Shown piece after piece: positions 35,787 to 44,033 of a stretch of 59,342 nt of DNA. The position numbers were made by a program, and so were the translations under genes. Source of the DNA: an uncultured Agathobaculum sp. (GTDB lineage Bacteria; Bacillota; Clostridia; Oscillospirales; Butyricicoccaceae); contig NZ_CALWUM010000012.1 in NCBI RefSeq assembly GCF_944384765.1, forward strand, positions 1 to 59,342, read 5' to 3'. Position 1 is the stretch's first letter, and every line of letters begins with the position of its first letter. The notes under the pieces were generated by a model, which did no database searches, was not told where the DNA came from, and was given only the letters and a program-made list of their open reading frames with translations.

Positions 35787-36752
35787 ATGAGCTATACTTT
35801 GATTGGCAAGCATGAGAAGGACAGCCGCGCCAACCGCGACGGCTATGTAGAGGCCATGCTGGAGATGATGGCGGAAAACGATAAGCTGGTGCACATCGAC
35901 TGCGACCTGATGGGCTGCATCAACACCGGCAAGCTGCTGAAAGCCCATCCGGACCGTACGTTTAACGCCGGTATCGCGGAGCAGAACGCGATGGGCGTTG
36001 CTGCCGGCATGGCGGCGACCGGCCTGACCGTATTTGCACATTCGTTTGGCTGCTTTGCCTCCCGCCGTATGTTCGACCAGGCGTTCCTGTCCGCGGGTTA
36101 TTCCCAGCTGCCGGTACACGTCATCGGTTCCGACCCCGGCGTGACTGCGGCGTTCAACGGCGCGACCCACATGCCGTTTGAGGACTGCGCGCTGTACATG
36201 ACCATTCCGAACGCAGTTGTTATTGATTCCTGCGACTTTGCACAGACCAAGTCGCTCACCAAAAAGCTCGCGGCGGACGGCCACCCGTCCTATATGCGCC
36301 TGATCCGTAAGGGCTTTACCACGGTTTATGCGGACGGCTCGGAGTTTGAGATCGGCAAGGGCGTCACCCTTAAGACCGGCACGGATGTGACTATCATCGC
36401 GTCCGGCATTCTGGTTGACGAGGCGCTGAAGGCGGAAGAGCAGCTGGCGAAGGAAGGCATTTCCGCGCGCGTGATCGATATGCACACCTGGAAGCCGCTG
36501 GACGAGGAACTCGTTGTCAAGGCAGCGCAGGAGACAGGCTGCATCGTGACCGCAGAAAACCATCAGGTTTCGTGCGGCCTCGGCTCGGCGGTCGCCAACG
36601 TGCTGAGCGAGAAGTGCCTGGTGCCGCTCGAGCGCGTCGGCATCCAGAACCGTTTCGGCCAGGTCGGCCCGCAGGATTTCCTGATGAAGGAATACAACCT
36701 GACGGCAGACGACATTGTCGCTGCGGCGAAAAAGGCAATTGCCAGAAAGTAA
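35787..36752 (+). CDS. Split transketolase, C-terminal subunit with altered substrate-site residues
   Basis: 321 aa. The ThDP-activating Glu is present (NAGIAEQNAMGVAAGMA, near residue 65). Compared by eye with E. coli TktA and with ordinary split enzymes (SHAGVSVGPDGATHQALED), the segment here is GSDPGVTAAFNGATHMPFED. The His equivalent to TktA His461 is Asp, Asp469 is Asn and Gln474 is Met, while His473 is kept. In the first block DLAxS has become DLMGC, so the Ser385 equivalent is Cys. Arg358 and Arg520 equivalents seem present. These positions bind the phosphate and hydroxyls of normal substrates, so a non-phosphorylated or acidic ketose is plausible. Confidence 0.9.
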   Translation: MSYTLIGKHEKDSRANRDGYVEAMLEMMAENDKLVHIDCDLMGCINTGKLLKAHPDRTFNAGIAEQNAMGVAAGMAATGLTVFAHSFGCFASRRMFDQAFLSAGYSQLPVHVIGSDPGVTAAFNGATHMPFEDCALYMTIPNAVVIDSCDFAQTKSLTKKLAADGHPSYMRLIRKGFTTVYADGSEFEIGKGVTLKTGTDVTIIASGILVDEALKAEEQLAKEGISARVIDMHTWKPLDEELVVKAAQETGCIVTAENHQVSCGLGSAVANVLSEKCLVPLERVGIQNRFGQVGPQDFLMKEYNLTADDIVAAAKKAIARK

Positions 36753-36763
36753 GATCGGATTAC

Positions 36764-36791
36764 AAAGAGGCTGCCAGCTGGCAGCCTCTTT
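36764..36791. terminator. Palindromic terminator after the transketolase genes
   Basis: 28-base perfect palindrome with 14-base arms, AAAGAGGCTGCCAG / CTGGCAGCCTCTTT, 11 bases after the stop codon, weak T run. Confidence 0.65.
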
Positions 36792-36811
36792 GCTTTGTAG
36801 CAGACGAACAG

Positions 36812-36846
36812 GCAAGGACCCAGTACAAAATGTACTGGGTCCTTGC
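36812..36846. terminator. Second hairpin between transketolase and araC 3
   Basis: GCAAGGACCCAGTACA / TGTACTGGGTCCTTGC, 16-bp perfect stem with an AAA loop. It lies between convergent genes and may serve as terminator for araC 3 on the minus strand; no clear T run on either side. Confidence 0.55.
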
Positions 36847-36896
36847 CTGCTTTGCATAACCGGTTGTTCGCTGCGCAGGCCAACACCTGCGGAGTG

Positions 36897-37814
36897 TTAT
36901 TGCCGCTTTTTGCGGCCCGCCGTATGGTCGGGTACAACGTAATTTTCCCGGAACCGCCGGGGCGGCATACCGACGTGCTTGGTAAACTGGAGATTGAAGT
37001 AGCTGTGCGTTTCATATCCGACCATCTCGGCGATCCGTGCAACCGGCAGATCGGTCGAAATCAGCAGTGTCTGCGCCTCTCCGATGCGCCGGCGCAGCAG
37101 ATACTGACCGGGGGAGTAGCCGCTCATTTCTTTGAAAATATGAGACAGATAGTAGGGGCTGAAGTGCAGTGCATCACCGATGCTTTGCAGCGTGATCGGT
37201 TCTGTGTAGTGCTGATCGATATAGTCTTTGACCAGATATCCGAGTGCATACGGCTCGTCCGGCTGCTTGGGCGGCACAGCGCAGCCCTCAGCCACAGCCA
37301 GCACCTTGATCAGCAGCGCGTGCATCAGGCAGTGGCAGAATTCTTCCGCCATCGCTTCACCCGCAGATAAACTGCGGAACATCATGCTGCAAATCGCGCG
37401 GATTGTTTCAAAATCCCTTCCGGTTGAAAAAATGTATCCGGCATGATCCGGTAGCAGGGCGTTTTCGCGCAGGCCGGGCATATGCAGTCCGCCGACAGCA
37501 ACGCAAAAACTGCCGATCTCCCTGTCCGGACCGGATACCTCGTCGTGCACGACCCCCGCATTGTAGACCAGCACATCGCCCGCGTGGATGGTCTGTTTGC
37601 GGTTGTGGATCAGATATTCGCTCTGCCCGCTGACGATCAGGATGATCTCAACAAAATCCTCATGCGCATGCAGAATGCGCGGATGGACGCTCGCGTGCGG
37701 CGGAATATCCGCTACATAGAGCAGGCGGGGATTGTTTTTTTCGGTGAATACCGGTGGGATATTCTTTTTGGCAAAGCACTGTACAGGAAGGGAATGATTC
37801 AACGCTTTCTCCAA
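36897..37814 (-). CDS. AraC-family regulator 3
   Basis: 305 aa. Cupin sensor with NPRLLYVADIPPHASVHPRILHAHEDFVEI (residues about 27-56) and helix-turn-helix pair LQSIGDALHFSPYYLSHIFKEMSGYSPGQY and VARIAEMVGYETHSYFNLQFTKHVGMPPRRFR, ending in a basic tail. It is the closest relative of copy 2 in the window and differs from copies 1 and 5. It is convergent with the transketolase end and lies just downstream of the minus-strand Gfo/Idh operon, so it may control that operon. The effector is unknown. Confidence 0.87.
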   Translation of the reverse strand: MEKALNHSLPVQCFAKKNIPPVFTEKNNPRLLYVADIPPHASVHPRILHAHEDFVEIILIVSGQSEYLIHNRKQTIHAGDVLVYNAGVVHDEVSGPDREIGSFCVAVGGLHMPGLRENALLPDHAGYIFSTGRDFETIRAICSMMFRSLSAGEAMAEEFCHCLMHALLIKVLAVAEGCAVPPKQPDEPYALGYLVKDYIDQHYTEPITLQSIGDALHFSPYYLSHIFKEMSGYSPGQYLLRRRIGEAQTLLISTDLPVARIAEMVGYETHSYFNLQFTKHVGMPPRRFRENYVVPDHTAGRKKRQ

Positions 37815-37889
37815 TCTCAGTCAGATATATCTGTGCGCAAACGCGGTACAGCTTGTATGCTGCACCGCGTTTTTGCCGGATATTTGGGT

Positions 37890-39026
37890 TTATGCCTGCA
37901 TCTCCGAAACCTTGACCCAGCGGCCTTCGCGCGCCGAAGTGGCCATTGCTTCCAGAATTGTATCCACATAGTGGCCGTAAGCGATGTCAATATCAACCTT
38001 GCGGTCCTCAGTGATTGCGGTCAGAATGTCATGCGCCTGGATGGACATGATCTCGTTGTAGGCAATGCCCTGCTCGTCCGTGCCGCAGAAGTTTGCGTAG
38101 TCGCCGTTGCGGGTGTTGCCCTTGATGATCTTATAGCCGCGCTCCTTGGGGTCGCAGTCGTTCGAGTAGTACAGCAGTTCGTTGATGCGGGTCATCTCAA
38201 AGCGGACCGAACCCTTGCTGCCCTGGATCTCATACGCCAGGCTGACCGGGCGTGCAACCGATACACGGCTGGAGGACATCGAACCGATGCGGCCGTCCTC
38301 GTACTTGACGATGACATAGATCTGGTCATCCGTATCGATGTTCAGCATCTTGGAGGGGTCGCGTGCATCCGGACGCTGCTTGTACGGGGTATCCCAGGAT
38401 GCAAAGACCTCGACGATCTTCTTGCCGACGATCATGTCGGACAGGGAAACAACGTGCGCGGTCAGGTCGCCCAGCGCACCGGTGCCGGCAGTCGCTGCGA
38501 GCTGGCGCCAGGTTGCCGGAGTGTTCGGGTCAGCGCAGTAAGAGCAGTCGAACTCGCCGCGGAAGGTGACAAAGTCGCCCAGCTTGCCCGCGTCCATCAG
38601 TTCCTTGGCCAGTACGTTTGCCGGGCACTTGGTGTAAATGAAGTCAACCAAGCTCTTGACGCCCGCCTTTTCAATCGCGTCTACCATTGCCTTGCCTTCA
38701 GCCAGGGTGTTTGCCATCGGCTTTTCGCACAGGATGTGCTTGCCGGCCTCAGCGGCCGCAATTGCAATCTCAGCATGGGTGAAGTTCGGGGTTGCGATGA
38801 TAACCAGCTCGACCTCAGGATCGTTGATGACATCGTGCCAGTCGGTGGATACCTTCTTGTAGCCAAAGCGCTCAGCCGCGAGCTTGGCAGCAGCCTCGTT
38901 AACATCTGCAACATGCTCAAATACGGGCTCTACATCGTGATACGCCTGACGGACATTGTTCAGGCCGATGGAGTGGAAGCTGCCCATCCAGTTAGCGCCG
39001 ATCAGGCCGACTTTTACCTGCTTCAT
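37890..39026 (-). CDS. Gfo/Idh/MocA dehydrogenase, larger subtype (copy 3)
   Basis: 378 aa from the ATG at 39026; an in-frame TTG two codons earlier (39032) has a better-spaced Shine-Dalgarno (AAAGGAATTA) and is an alternative start. NAD motif GLIGANWMGSFHS, then CEKPMANTLAEG and the catalytic-type block GALGDLTAHVVSLSDMIVG. The longer C-terminal half and the divergent active-site motif set it apart from IolG copies 2 and 4, so it may oxidise scyllo-inositol or a keto-inositol or act on a side isomer. It is second in the operon behind an IolE-like gene. Confidence 0.83.
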   Translation of the reverse strand: MKQVKVGLIGANWMGSFHSIGLNNVRQAYHDVEPVFEHVADVNEAAAKLAAERFGYKKVSTDWHDVINDPEVELVIIATPNFTHAEIAIAAAEAGKHILCEKPMANTLAEGKAMVDAIEKAGVKSLVDFIYTKCPANVLAKELMDAGKLGDFVTFRGEFDCSYCADPNTPATWRQLAATAGTGALGDLTAHVVSLSDMIVGKKIVEVFASWDTPYKQRPDARDPSKMLNIDTDDQIYVIVKYEDGRIGSMSSSRVSVARPVSLAYEIQGSKGSVRFEMTRINELLYYSNDCDPKERGYKIIKGNTRNGDYANFCGTDEQGIAYNEIMSIQAHDILTAITEDRKVDIDIAYGHYVDTILEAMATSAREGRWVKVSEMQA

Positions 39027-39069
39027 AATCAATAATTCCTTTCTACTATGTGTTATTTGTATTGTGCAA

Positions 39070-39999
39070 TCAGATTTTGTAGCCGATGCCCTTTAGGAAG
39101 TCCACGCTCGCCTTGACGTTTGCCAGACTGTTTTCCACATTGCGCGGATCGCATTCCTGCTCGATCGTGATATAACCGTTATAGTCGATCTCCTTGAGCA
39201 CATCGGCAACCGCCTTGTAGTCGATCATACCCTGGCCGATGGGGCACATGGAGCCCTTTGCACAGCCCTCGAAGAAGCGGATATGCTCGTGCATGACCTC
39301 GTCATAGACCTTGGGGTCGATATCCTTGAAATGGACGTAATCCAGGCGGTCCTTATACTTGCGCAGCCACTCGACCGGGTCCATGCCGGCATACTGCAGG
39401 TGGCCGGTGTCGAGAACAAAGCCCGCCATGTCGTTCGGGATCTCCTCAGCCAGACGGTCGATCTCGTCGGCAAACTCAATGTAGCCGCCGCAGTGCGGAT
39501 GCAGCACCGGACGCACGCCGTAGCTGTTTGCGCGTTCGCACAGACCCTTGAAGTGGCTGACCAGCTTGGCCCAGCCGGCCTCGTCCAGACGCGGTGCACG
39601 GTCGGAGTGACCGGCTGCATAGTCGCGCTCATCGTGGCCCCAGTCCATGACGGTCATATACGGGGTCGGCCAGCGCTGGCCGGGCTCGCGGGGAAGCGGC
39701 GGCAATTTGGTGATCAGCTGGCAGATGCCGTCGACCTGCTTGAGCAGCTTTTCATAGTTGTCATCGCTGAGCACGTCGTCAAAGATCGTACCGGCTACGA
39801 TCGAAAGCTGATTTTTGTTCAGCTCCTCAGTGACGCCCTCGATATCGTCGGTCGGGATCCAGCCGTTCGGGCCGAGCTCAATGGCGCTATAACCCGCCTC
39901 ATGCGCCTCGCGCAGCACCCGCTGCCAAGTCGGCAGATACGGGTTGGTGATGTCGTCCACACCCCAGCAGCAGGGTGCGCCGCAAATGTGTATACCCAT
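39070..39999 (-). CDS. IolE-like TIM-barrel dehydratase/isomerase
   Basis: 309 aa. Xylose-isomerase-like fold with the metal and catalytic blocks in the order of IolE: VLHPHCGGYIEFADEI, FVLDTGHLQYAGMDPVEWL, YVHFKDIDPKVYDE and TIEQECDPRNVENSLAN. The N-terminus IHICGAPCCWGVDD is unlike the true IolE at 20203. It is probably a dehydratase or epimerase for a keto-inositol derived from a different stereoisomer, together with the Gfo/Idh gene 43 bases downstream. AAAAGGAG precedes the start. Confidence 0.82.
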   Translation of the reverse strand: MGIHICGAPCCWGVDDITNPYLPTWQRVLREAHEAGYSAIELGPNGWIPTDDIEGVTEELNKNQLSIVAGTIFDDVLSDDNYEKLLKQVDGICQLITKLPPLPREPGQRWPTPYMTVMDWGHDERDYAAGHSDRAPRLDEAGWAKLVSHFKGLCERANSYGVRPVLHPHCGGYIEFADEIDRLAEEIPNDMAGFVLDTGHLQYAGMDPVEWLRKYKDRLDYVHFKDIDPKVYDEVMHEHIRFFEGCAKGSMCPIGQGMIDYKAVADVLKEIDYNGYITIEQECDPRNVENSLANVKASVDFLKGIGYKI

Positions 40000-40300
40000 G
40001 GTGTTTTCTCCTTTTCCAAAAGTTTAATCCGGTCCGGCAGCGGTTGATGCTGGTTTCGTTTGTGAAACCATTATTACGCATTTTCGGAATTTTGACTTCT
40101 ACAAAGCAGCAGCGGTTTCTGGCAATGTATACAAAATTACAAAGCGATAAATAGTTGCAAAATATGTAAATTCAAGACGATAAACCCCGCGTTTCAACCG
40201 GTAAAACTGAGATGGTGTTGGATGTGGGGGCGGAAAGACGCAAAGAGGGGTTGTCGCTTTTGTCATAAACTTTTTGTACTTTTCTGCTTTTCAGCTGCTC
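40000..40300. other. Upstream region of the IolE-like operon
   Basis: AT-rich with no gene recognised. On the minus strand GTAATAAT near 40070 could be a -10 box without a clear -35, again suggesting an activator. TTTGTATACAT near 40120-40130 is a further short palindrome. Confidence 0.35.
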
Positions 40301-40349
40301 AAAAAACTGCTGCCGGCAATGCCGTTTGCAAACGGCATGCTGGCAGCAG
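40301..40349 (-). terminator. Intrinsic terminator of araC 4
   Basis: Very long stem starting CTGCTGCC and closing GGCAGCAG, with inner ATGCCGTTTGCAAACGGCAT; on the minus strand it is followed by TTTTTTGAG. Confidence 0.85.
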
Positions 40350-40351
40350 CA

Positions 40352-41221
40352 TTAGTCTTTGTTCTGTGCACCTCTGTAATTTTTGCGGAATTGTCCAGGG
40401 GGAATACCGACATATTTGCTGAACAGCTTGTTGAAATGGCTTTGCGCATCAAACCCGACCATGCGGGCGATCTTTGTGATGGTGTAGTCAGTTGTGATCA
40501 GTAGGGTCTGCGCTTCGCCGATCTTTTTGCGCAGCGCATATTGCATGGGTGGGCAGCCGATCATGTCCTTAAACACGTGTGACAGATAGGATTCACTCAT
40601 ACCGAGCGCCTGGCTGATTTGTTTCATGCTGAGCGGTTCACGGTAGTGCGCGTCGATGTATTCCTTGATTTTGCGGCCCAGGTAGTAGTTGGGGTGCTGC
40701 TCCTGGGTTTTGCGGTCGGCGTAGATGACACGCCAGATGATCTCAAGCAGCGCCTGTGTTTCAAAGTGCACGATATACCGGGACCATACAGAGGGGTTCT
40801 CAAAATGCGACAGCATCCCTTCGCACAGCGCCTGAATGCTTTCGAACCCTTCCCGAATATGAAAGACCGGATTGACGTCGTCCTCGATCAGCGCATTGGG
40901 GCGCAGGTGCGGCACATCCAGATTGCCGACGGCAAAAAAGTAGCTGCCGATCTGTGCATCCTTGCTGGAAAGCTCATCATGCACCACACCGGCATTATAG
41001 ATGATCACATCGCCCGGCTGAATCAGCTGCCGTCGGTCTCCGATCAGATATTCACTTGTGCCGCTGTAAATAATGCTGATTTCCACGTGTCCGGCATGCG
41101 AGTGCATGATACGTGGATAGCTGCTGATTTCAGGCAGGATCTTCCCCATGTAATAAAGCTGTGGTTTTGTCTTGGAAGAAAATAGCGGGGAAACCTCCTC
41201 TTCCATAAAGTGTTGAAGCAT
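40352..41221 (-). CDS. AraC-family regulator 4
   Basis: 289 aa. Cupin sensor with PRIMHSHAGHVEISIIYSGTSEYLI and DVIIYNAGVVHDE (residues about 37-95); C-terminal helix-turn-helix pair MKQISQALGMSESYLSHVFKDMIG and ITKIARMVGFDAQSHFNKLFSKYVGIPPGQFR. It falls in the copy 2/copy 3 subgroup but is more diverged. GAAAGGAAAG precedes the ATG. It is divergent from copy 5 (41392), so the pair shares a control region of about 170 bases. Confidence 0.87.
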   Translation of the reverse strand: MLQHFMEEEVSPLFSSKTKPQLYYMGKILPEISSYPRIMHSHAGHVEISIIYSGTSEYLIGDRRQLIQPGDVIIYNAGVVHDELSSKDAQIGSYFFAVGNLDVPHLRPNALIEDDVNPVFHIREGFESIQALCEGMLSHFENPSVWSRYIVHFETQALLEIIWRVIYADRKTQEQHPNYYLGRKIKEYIDAHYREPLSMKQISQALGMSESYLSHVFKDMIGCPPMQYALRKKIGEAQTLLITTDYTITKIARMVGFDAQSHFNKLFSKYVGIPPGQFRKNYRGAQNKD

Positions 41222-41391
41222 TTCTCTTTCCTTTCTGCAACAACGTGGAGCGGCATTTCATAACAGTTTCAAGATAGCATAACTAACAGTTTTTTACTTC
41301 TAATTTCTTGCGTTAATTTTCAAACACGGTTGCAGTTTTTCCAAAAGTCCGCTATGCTTACAGTAGAAATCTGAGAGGGAGGAGGGAGATC

Positions 41392-42222
41392 GTGTCCGAG
41401 AATTCAGTCTCTTTGGCGCGGTTTGTCAACCTGCATTTTGTCGATGAGAAATACCATGAACAGCATTCCCAGCTGCTGCATAAGCATGAGGATGTGCTGG
41501 AGCTTTTCTATGTCATGAAGGGCGAGGGGCAGTATTTTGTCGGCGGCAAAGGCTATATCGTGCAGGCGGGCAACTTGGTCATCTGCAACGCCGGCGTGAT
41601 GCACGGCGAAGAACCGTTTCAGAAGCACAATATGGAAAGCTACTGCTGTGTGCTGCAAGGGGTCTCGCGGCCTGGTCTGCCGCCCAACGTGATATCCAAG
41701 CCCTCGTGGAATCCGGTGCTTTATTTTGCAGAGGACAGGGCGGAGGTGGAGCACATCCTGATAGCGCTGTTCGGCCTGTTTTCGCATCAGGCTGCCAACA
41801 AAGCCGCCTGTGAGCTGCTCGCCAACGCCATGCTGGAGATCGTGGCCGAAAAGCTGCGCCGCCGCCAGCAGGCCAATGCGGTGACCGAGAAAAACAACGA
41901 GGAATTCATCCAAAGCATTATGCAGTATCTGGATGAGCATTATATGGAGCCGATCCAGCTGCAAAGCCTTGGCGAGCGGTTTCACATCAGCCAGTTTTAC
42001 CTGTCGCATATCTTCAAGGCGGAAACCGGTCTGTCTCCTATGAAGTATGTAATGCACCGGAAGATCGGGCAGTCGCAGAACCTCTTGATGAATACGGATA
42101 TGCCGGTCGGCACCATCAGCGAAACACTGGGTTTTAGTGACAACTGCCATTTCAGCACCACGTTCAAAAAATACGTTGGTCTGACGCCGACACAGTACCG
42201 GCAGCATTTCCGCACACCATAG
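41392..42222 (+). CDS. AraC-family regulator 5
   Basis: 276 aa, GTG start behind GGAGGGAG. Cupin sensor LLHKHEDVLELFYVMKGEGQYFV..CNAGVMHGEE and C-terminal helix-turn-helix LQSLGERFHISQFYLSHIFKAETGLSPMKYV and VGTISETLGFSDNCHFSTTFKKYVGLTPTQYR. It shares the KHEDVLELFYV-type sensor with copy 1. It precedes the second transporter operon and probably activates it, since that promoter has a perfect TATAAT but no -35. Confidence 0.87.
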   Translation: MSENSVSLARFVNLHFVDEKYHEQHSQLLHKHEDVLELFYVMKGEGQYFVGGKGYIVQAGNLVICNAGVMHGEEPFQKHNMESYCCVLQGVSRPGLPPNVISKPSWNPVLYFAEDRAEVEHILIALFGLFSHQAANKAACELLANAMLEIVAEKLRRRQQANAVTEKNNEEFIQSIMQYLDEHYMEPIQLQSLGERFHISQFYLSHIFKAETGLSPMKYVMHRKIGQSQNLLMNTDMPVGTISETLGFSDNCHFSTTFKKYVGLTPTQYRQHFRTP

Positions 42223-42248
42223 GCCGGTGGGAAAACATATATTTACAT

Positions 42249-42282
42249 AAATGGATGCCTGATTTGCAGGCATCCATTTTTT
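42249..42282 (+). terminator. Intrinsic terminator of araC 5
   Basis: AAATGGATGCCTG / CAGGCATCCATTT with a 5-base loop, then TTTTTTG. Confidence 0.88.
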
Positions 42283-42583
42283 GTTTACACAAAATTGCTG
42301 CCAAAAGGTGTGAAAAAGCAAGATTACGCTACTTTGCTTCAACAAAACTTAAATTGTGCCCGATTGGTTAATTTGGCTAAAGTTCGCGTTCGGCTTTTGG
42401 AAGCCAACGCAAGAATATAAAAGTTTCCCGGAAAAAACCATCGCGTTTGCCGAGAAAAGACAGCAGGAATTTCCTAACGCAGCAGAGGTGTTTTTTCTAT
42501 AATGAACTCATAAAGCATTCATGAATGACTCTGAGAGGTAAACAAGTGTAATTGGAGAACGCAAAAGGAAAGGAAGCGAAACA
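42283..42583 (+). promoter_or_regulatory. Promoter region of the second transporter operon
   Basis: A perfect -10 TATAAT at 42497-42502 has no matching -35 at 17 bases (TAACGC), a sign of an activator-dependent promoter. GGAATTTCCTAACGC (42461-42475) and GAAGCCAACGC (42400s) lie just upstream and could include the activator site. The AraC 5 gene ends 275 bases upstream. The leader to the transporter is about 80 bases. No gene seen. Confidence 0.5.
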
Positions 42584-44008
42584 ATGGAAAACACTTCTGC
42601 AAGTACAGCAACCAGCGGAACGGCTACTGCAGAGCGGAGCGGATTCGTCAAGATCCCTTGGGTATCCCGCATCGGCTACGGCTTGGCAGATAGTTCTTGT
42701 AACATCGTCTATGGTATGATCAATACCCTGCTGACCCTGTTTTACACGGACTACGTCGGCATTTCGTTTGTAACAGTTGGTCTGGTCATGCTGATCTCCC
42801 GTTTCTTTGACGGAAGCTCGGATGTCATCATGGGTGTCGTCGTCAGCAAGACCCGTTCGCGCTGGGGCCGCTCGCGTCCCTGGCTGATGTGGATGGCGCT
42901 GCCGTACGTTATCACGTCGGTCGCCCTGTTCACGGTCCCGCAGACCTCGGAGACCCTGCAGTTCCTGTACATCTTTGTAACCTACAACCTGTGCACCACC
43001 GTGTGCTACACGGCGATCAATGTGCCGCTCGGCTCGCTGTCCACCATGATGACCCGCGATTCGCACCAGCGAGACATCCTCTCCTCTGTGCGTATGGCGC
43101 TGGCGCCGGTTGGCCGCCTGATTTCGGTCACTTTCACCATGCCGGTTGTCCGTTTGTTCGGCAACGACCAGTCCGCCTGGGTCAAGGCAATGGCTATGTG
43201 GTGCGCCATCGCGTTTGTGCTGCTGATCTTCAGCTTCGTCACCTGCAAAGAGCACGTTAAGGTGCCCGATAAGACGGTTGAAAAGGCAAGCGGCGGCTTT
43301 AAGCGCAATTTCTTCGCCCTGGTCAAGAACCCCTACTTCTGGGCTACCCTCGTACTGTGGACCGTAACCTGTGTTCACTCCACGCTGGTTGGTACCGACC
43401 TGCCGTATTACTGCAAATACATCTTCGGCAACGATACCTGGATGTACAGCTCGCTATATTTGGCCGAGAATATCACCCTGATTGTCGGCGCAATGGTCTG
43501 CCCGCTGCTGCTCGGCCGGTTTAACAAGCGCGACCTGTCTCTGGCCGGCTGTATCCTCGCAGTCGTCGGCCACCTGCTGTTCCTGTTCAACCCGATGAGC
43601 TATGAATGGGCGATGGCAGTCACCATCATCCGCGGCATCGGCCAGGCGCCGTTGACCGCTCTGGTATTCGGCATGATGGGCGACGTTATTGAGTACGGCC
43701 AGTGGAAGTTCCACATCCGTCAGGAGTCCCTGGTATTCGGCGGCGGCTCGCTGGGCTTCAAGATCGGCACCGGTTTGACCAGCGCGCTGATCAGTATGCT
43801 GCTGACCAATGCGGGCTACATCAGCTCGACCACCGGCGGCGCAGTCCAGCCGGACAGTGCAAAGGAAATGATCATCACCATCTATAAGTTTGGCCCGGCG
43901 ATCATCTGGGGCATTGCAGTCGTTGTGCTGATCCTGTATAAGCTGGACAAGATTTATCCGAAGGTTATGTCGGATCTGGCTGAACGAGAAGCACGAGGAG
44001 AAATGTAG
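42584..44008 (+). CDS. GPH-family sugar:cation symporter (probable inositol transporter 2)
   Basis: 474 aa, about twelve membrane segments. The same landmarks as the carrier at 22193: RIGYGLADSSCNIVYGMINTL near residue 30, MLISRFFDGSSDVIMGVV, SRWGRSRPWLMW, VTCVHSTLVGTDLPYYCKY and MMGDVIEYGQWKFHIRQESLVFG. The two carriers are clearly paralogues. It sits at the head of an operon with a TIM-barrel isomerase and an iolG copy, so it likely imports an inositol isomer different from that of transporter 1. AAAGGAAAGG precedes the start. Confidence 0.9.
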   Translation: MENTSASTATSGTATAERSGFVKIPWVSRIGYGLADSSCNIVYGMINTLLTLFYTDYVGISFVTVGLVMLISRFFDGSSDVIMGVVVSKTRSRWGRSRPWLMWMALPYVITSVALFTVPQTSETLQFLYIFVTYNLCTTVCYTAINVPLGSLSTMMTRDSHQRDILSSVRMALAPVGRLISVTFTMPVVRLFGNDQSAWVKAMAMWCAIAFVLLIFSFVTCKEHVKVPDKTVEKASGGFKRNFFALVKNPYFWATLVLWTVTCVHSTLVGTDLPYYCKYIFGNDTWMYSSLYLAENITLIVGAMVCPLLLGRFNKRDLSLAGCILAVVGHLLFLFNPMSYEWAMAVTIIRGIGQAPLTALVFGMMGDVIEYGQWKFHIRQESLVFGGGSLGFKIGTGLTSALISMLLTNAGYISSTTGGAVQPDSAKEMIITIYKFGPAIIWGIAVVVLILYKLDKIYPKVMSDLAEREARGEM

Positions 44009-44033
44009 TTTTTATATGAAGGAGTGAGCTTGC

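Noticed and set aside
34842..36857. Open frame of 671 codons opposite the transketolase genes
   Set aside because: Antisense shadow; the two transketolase subunits on the other strand have full motifs and ribosome-binding sites.
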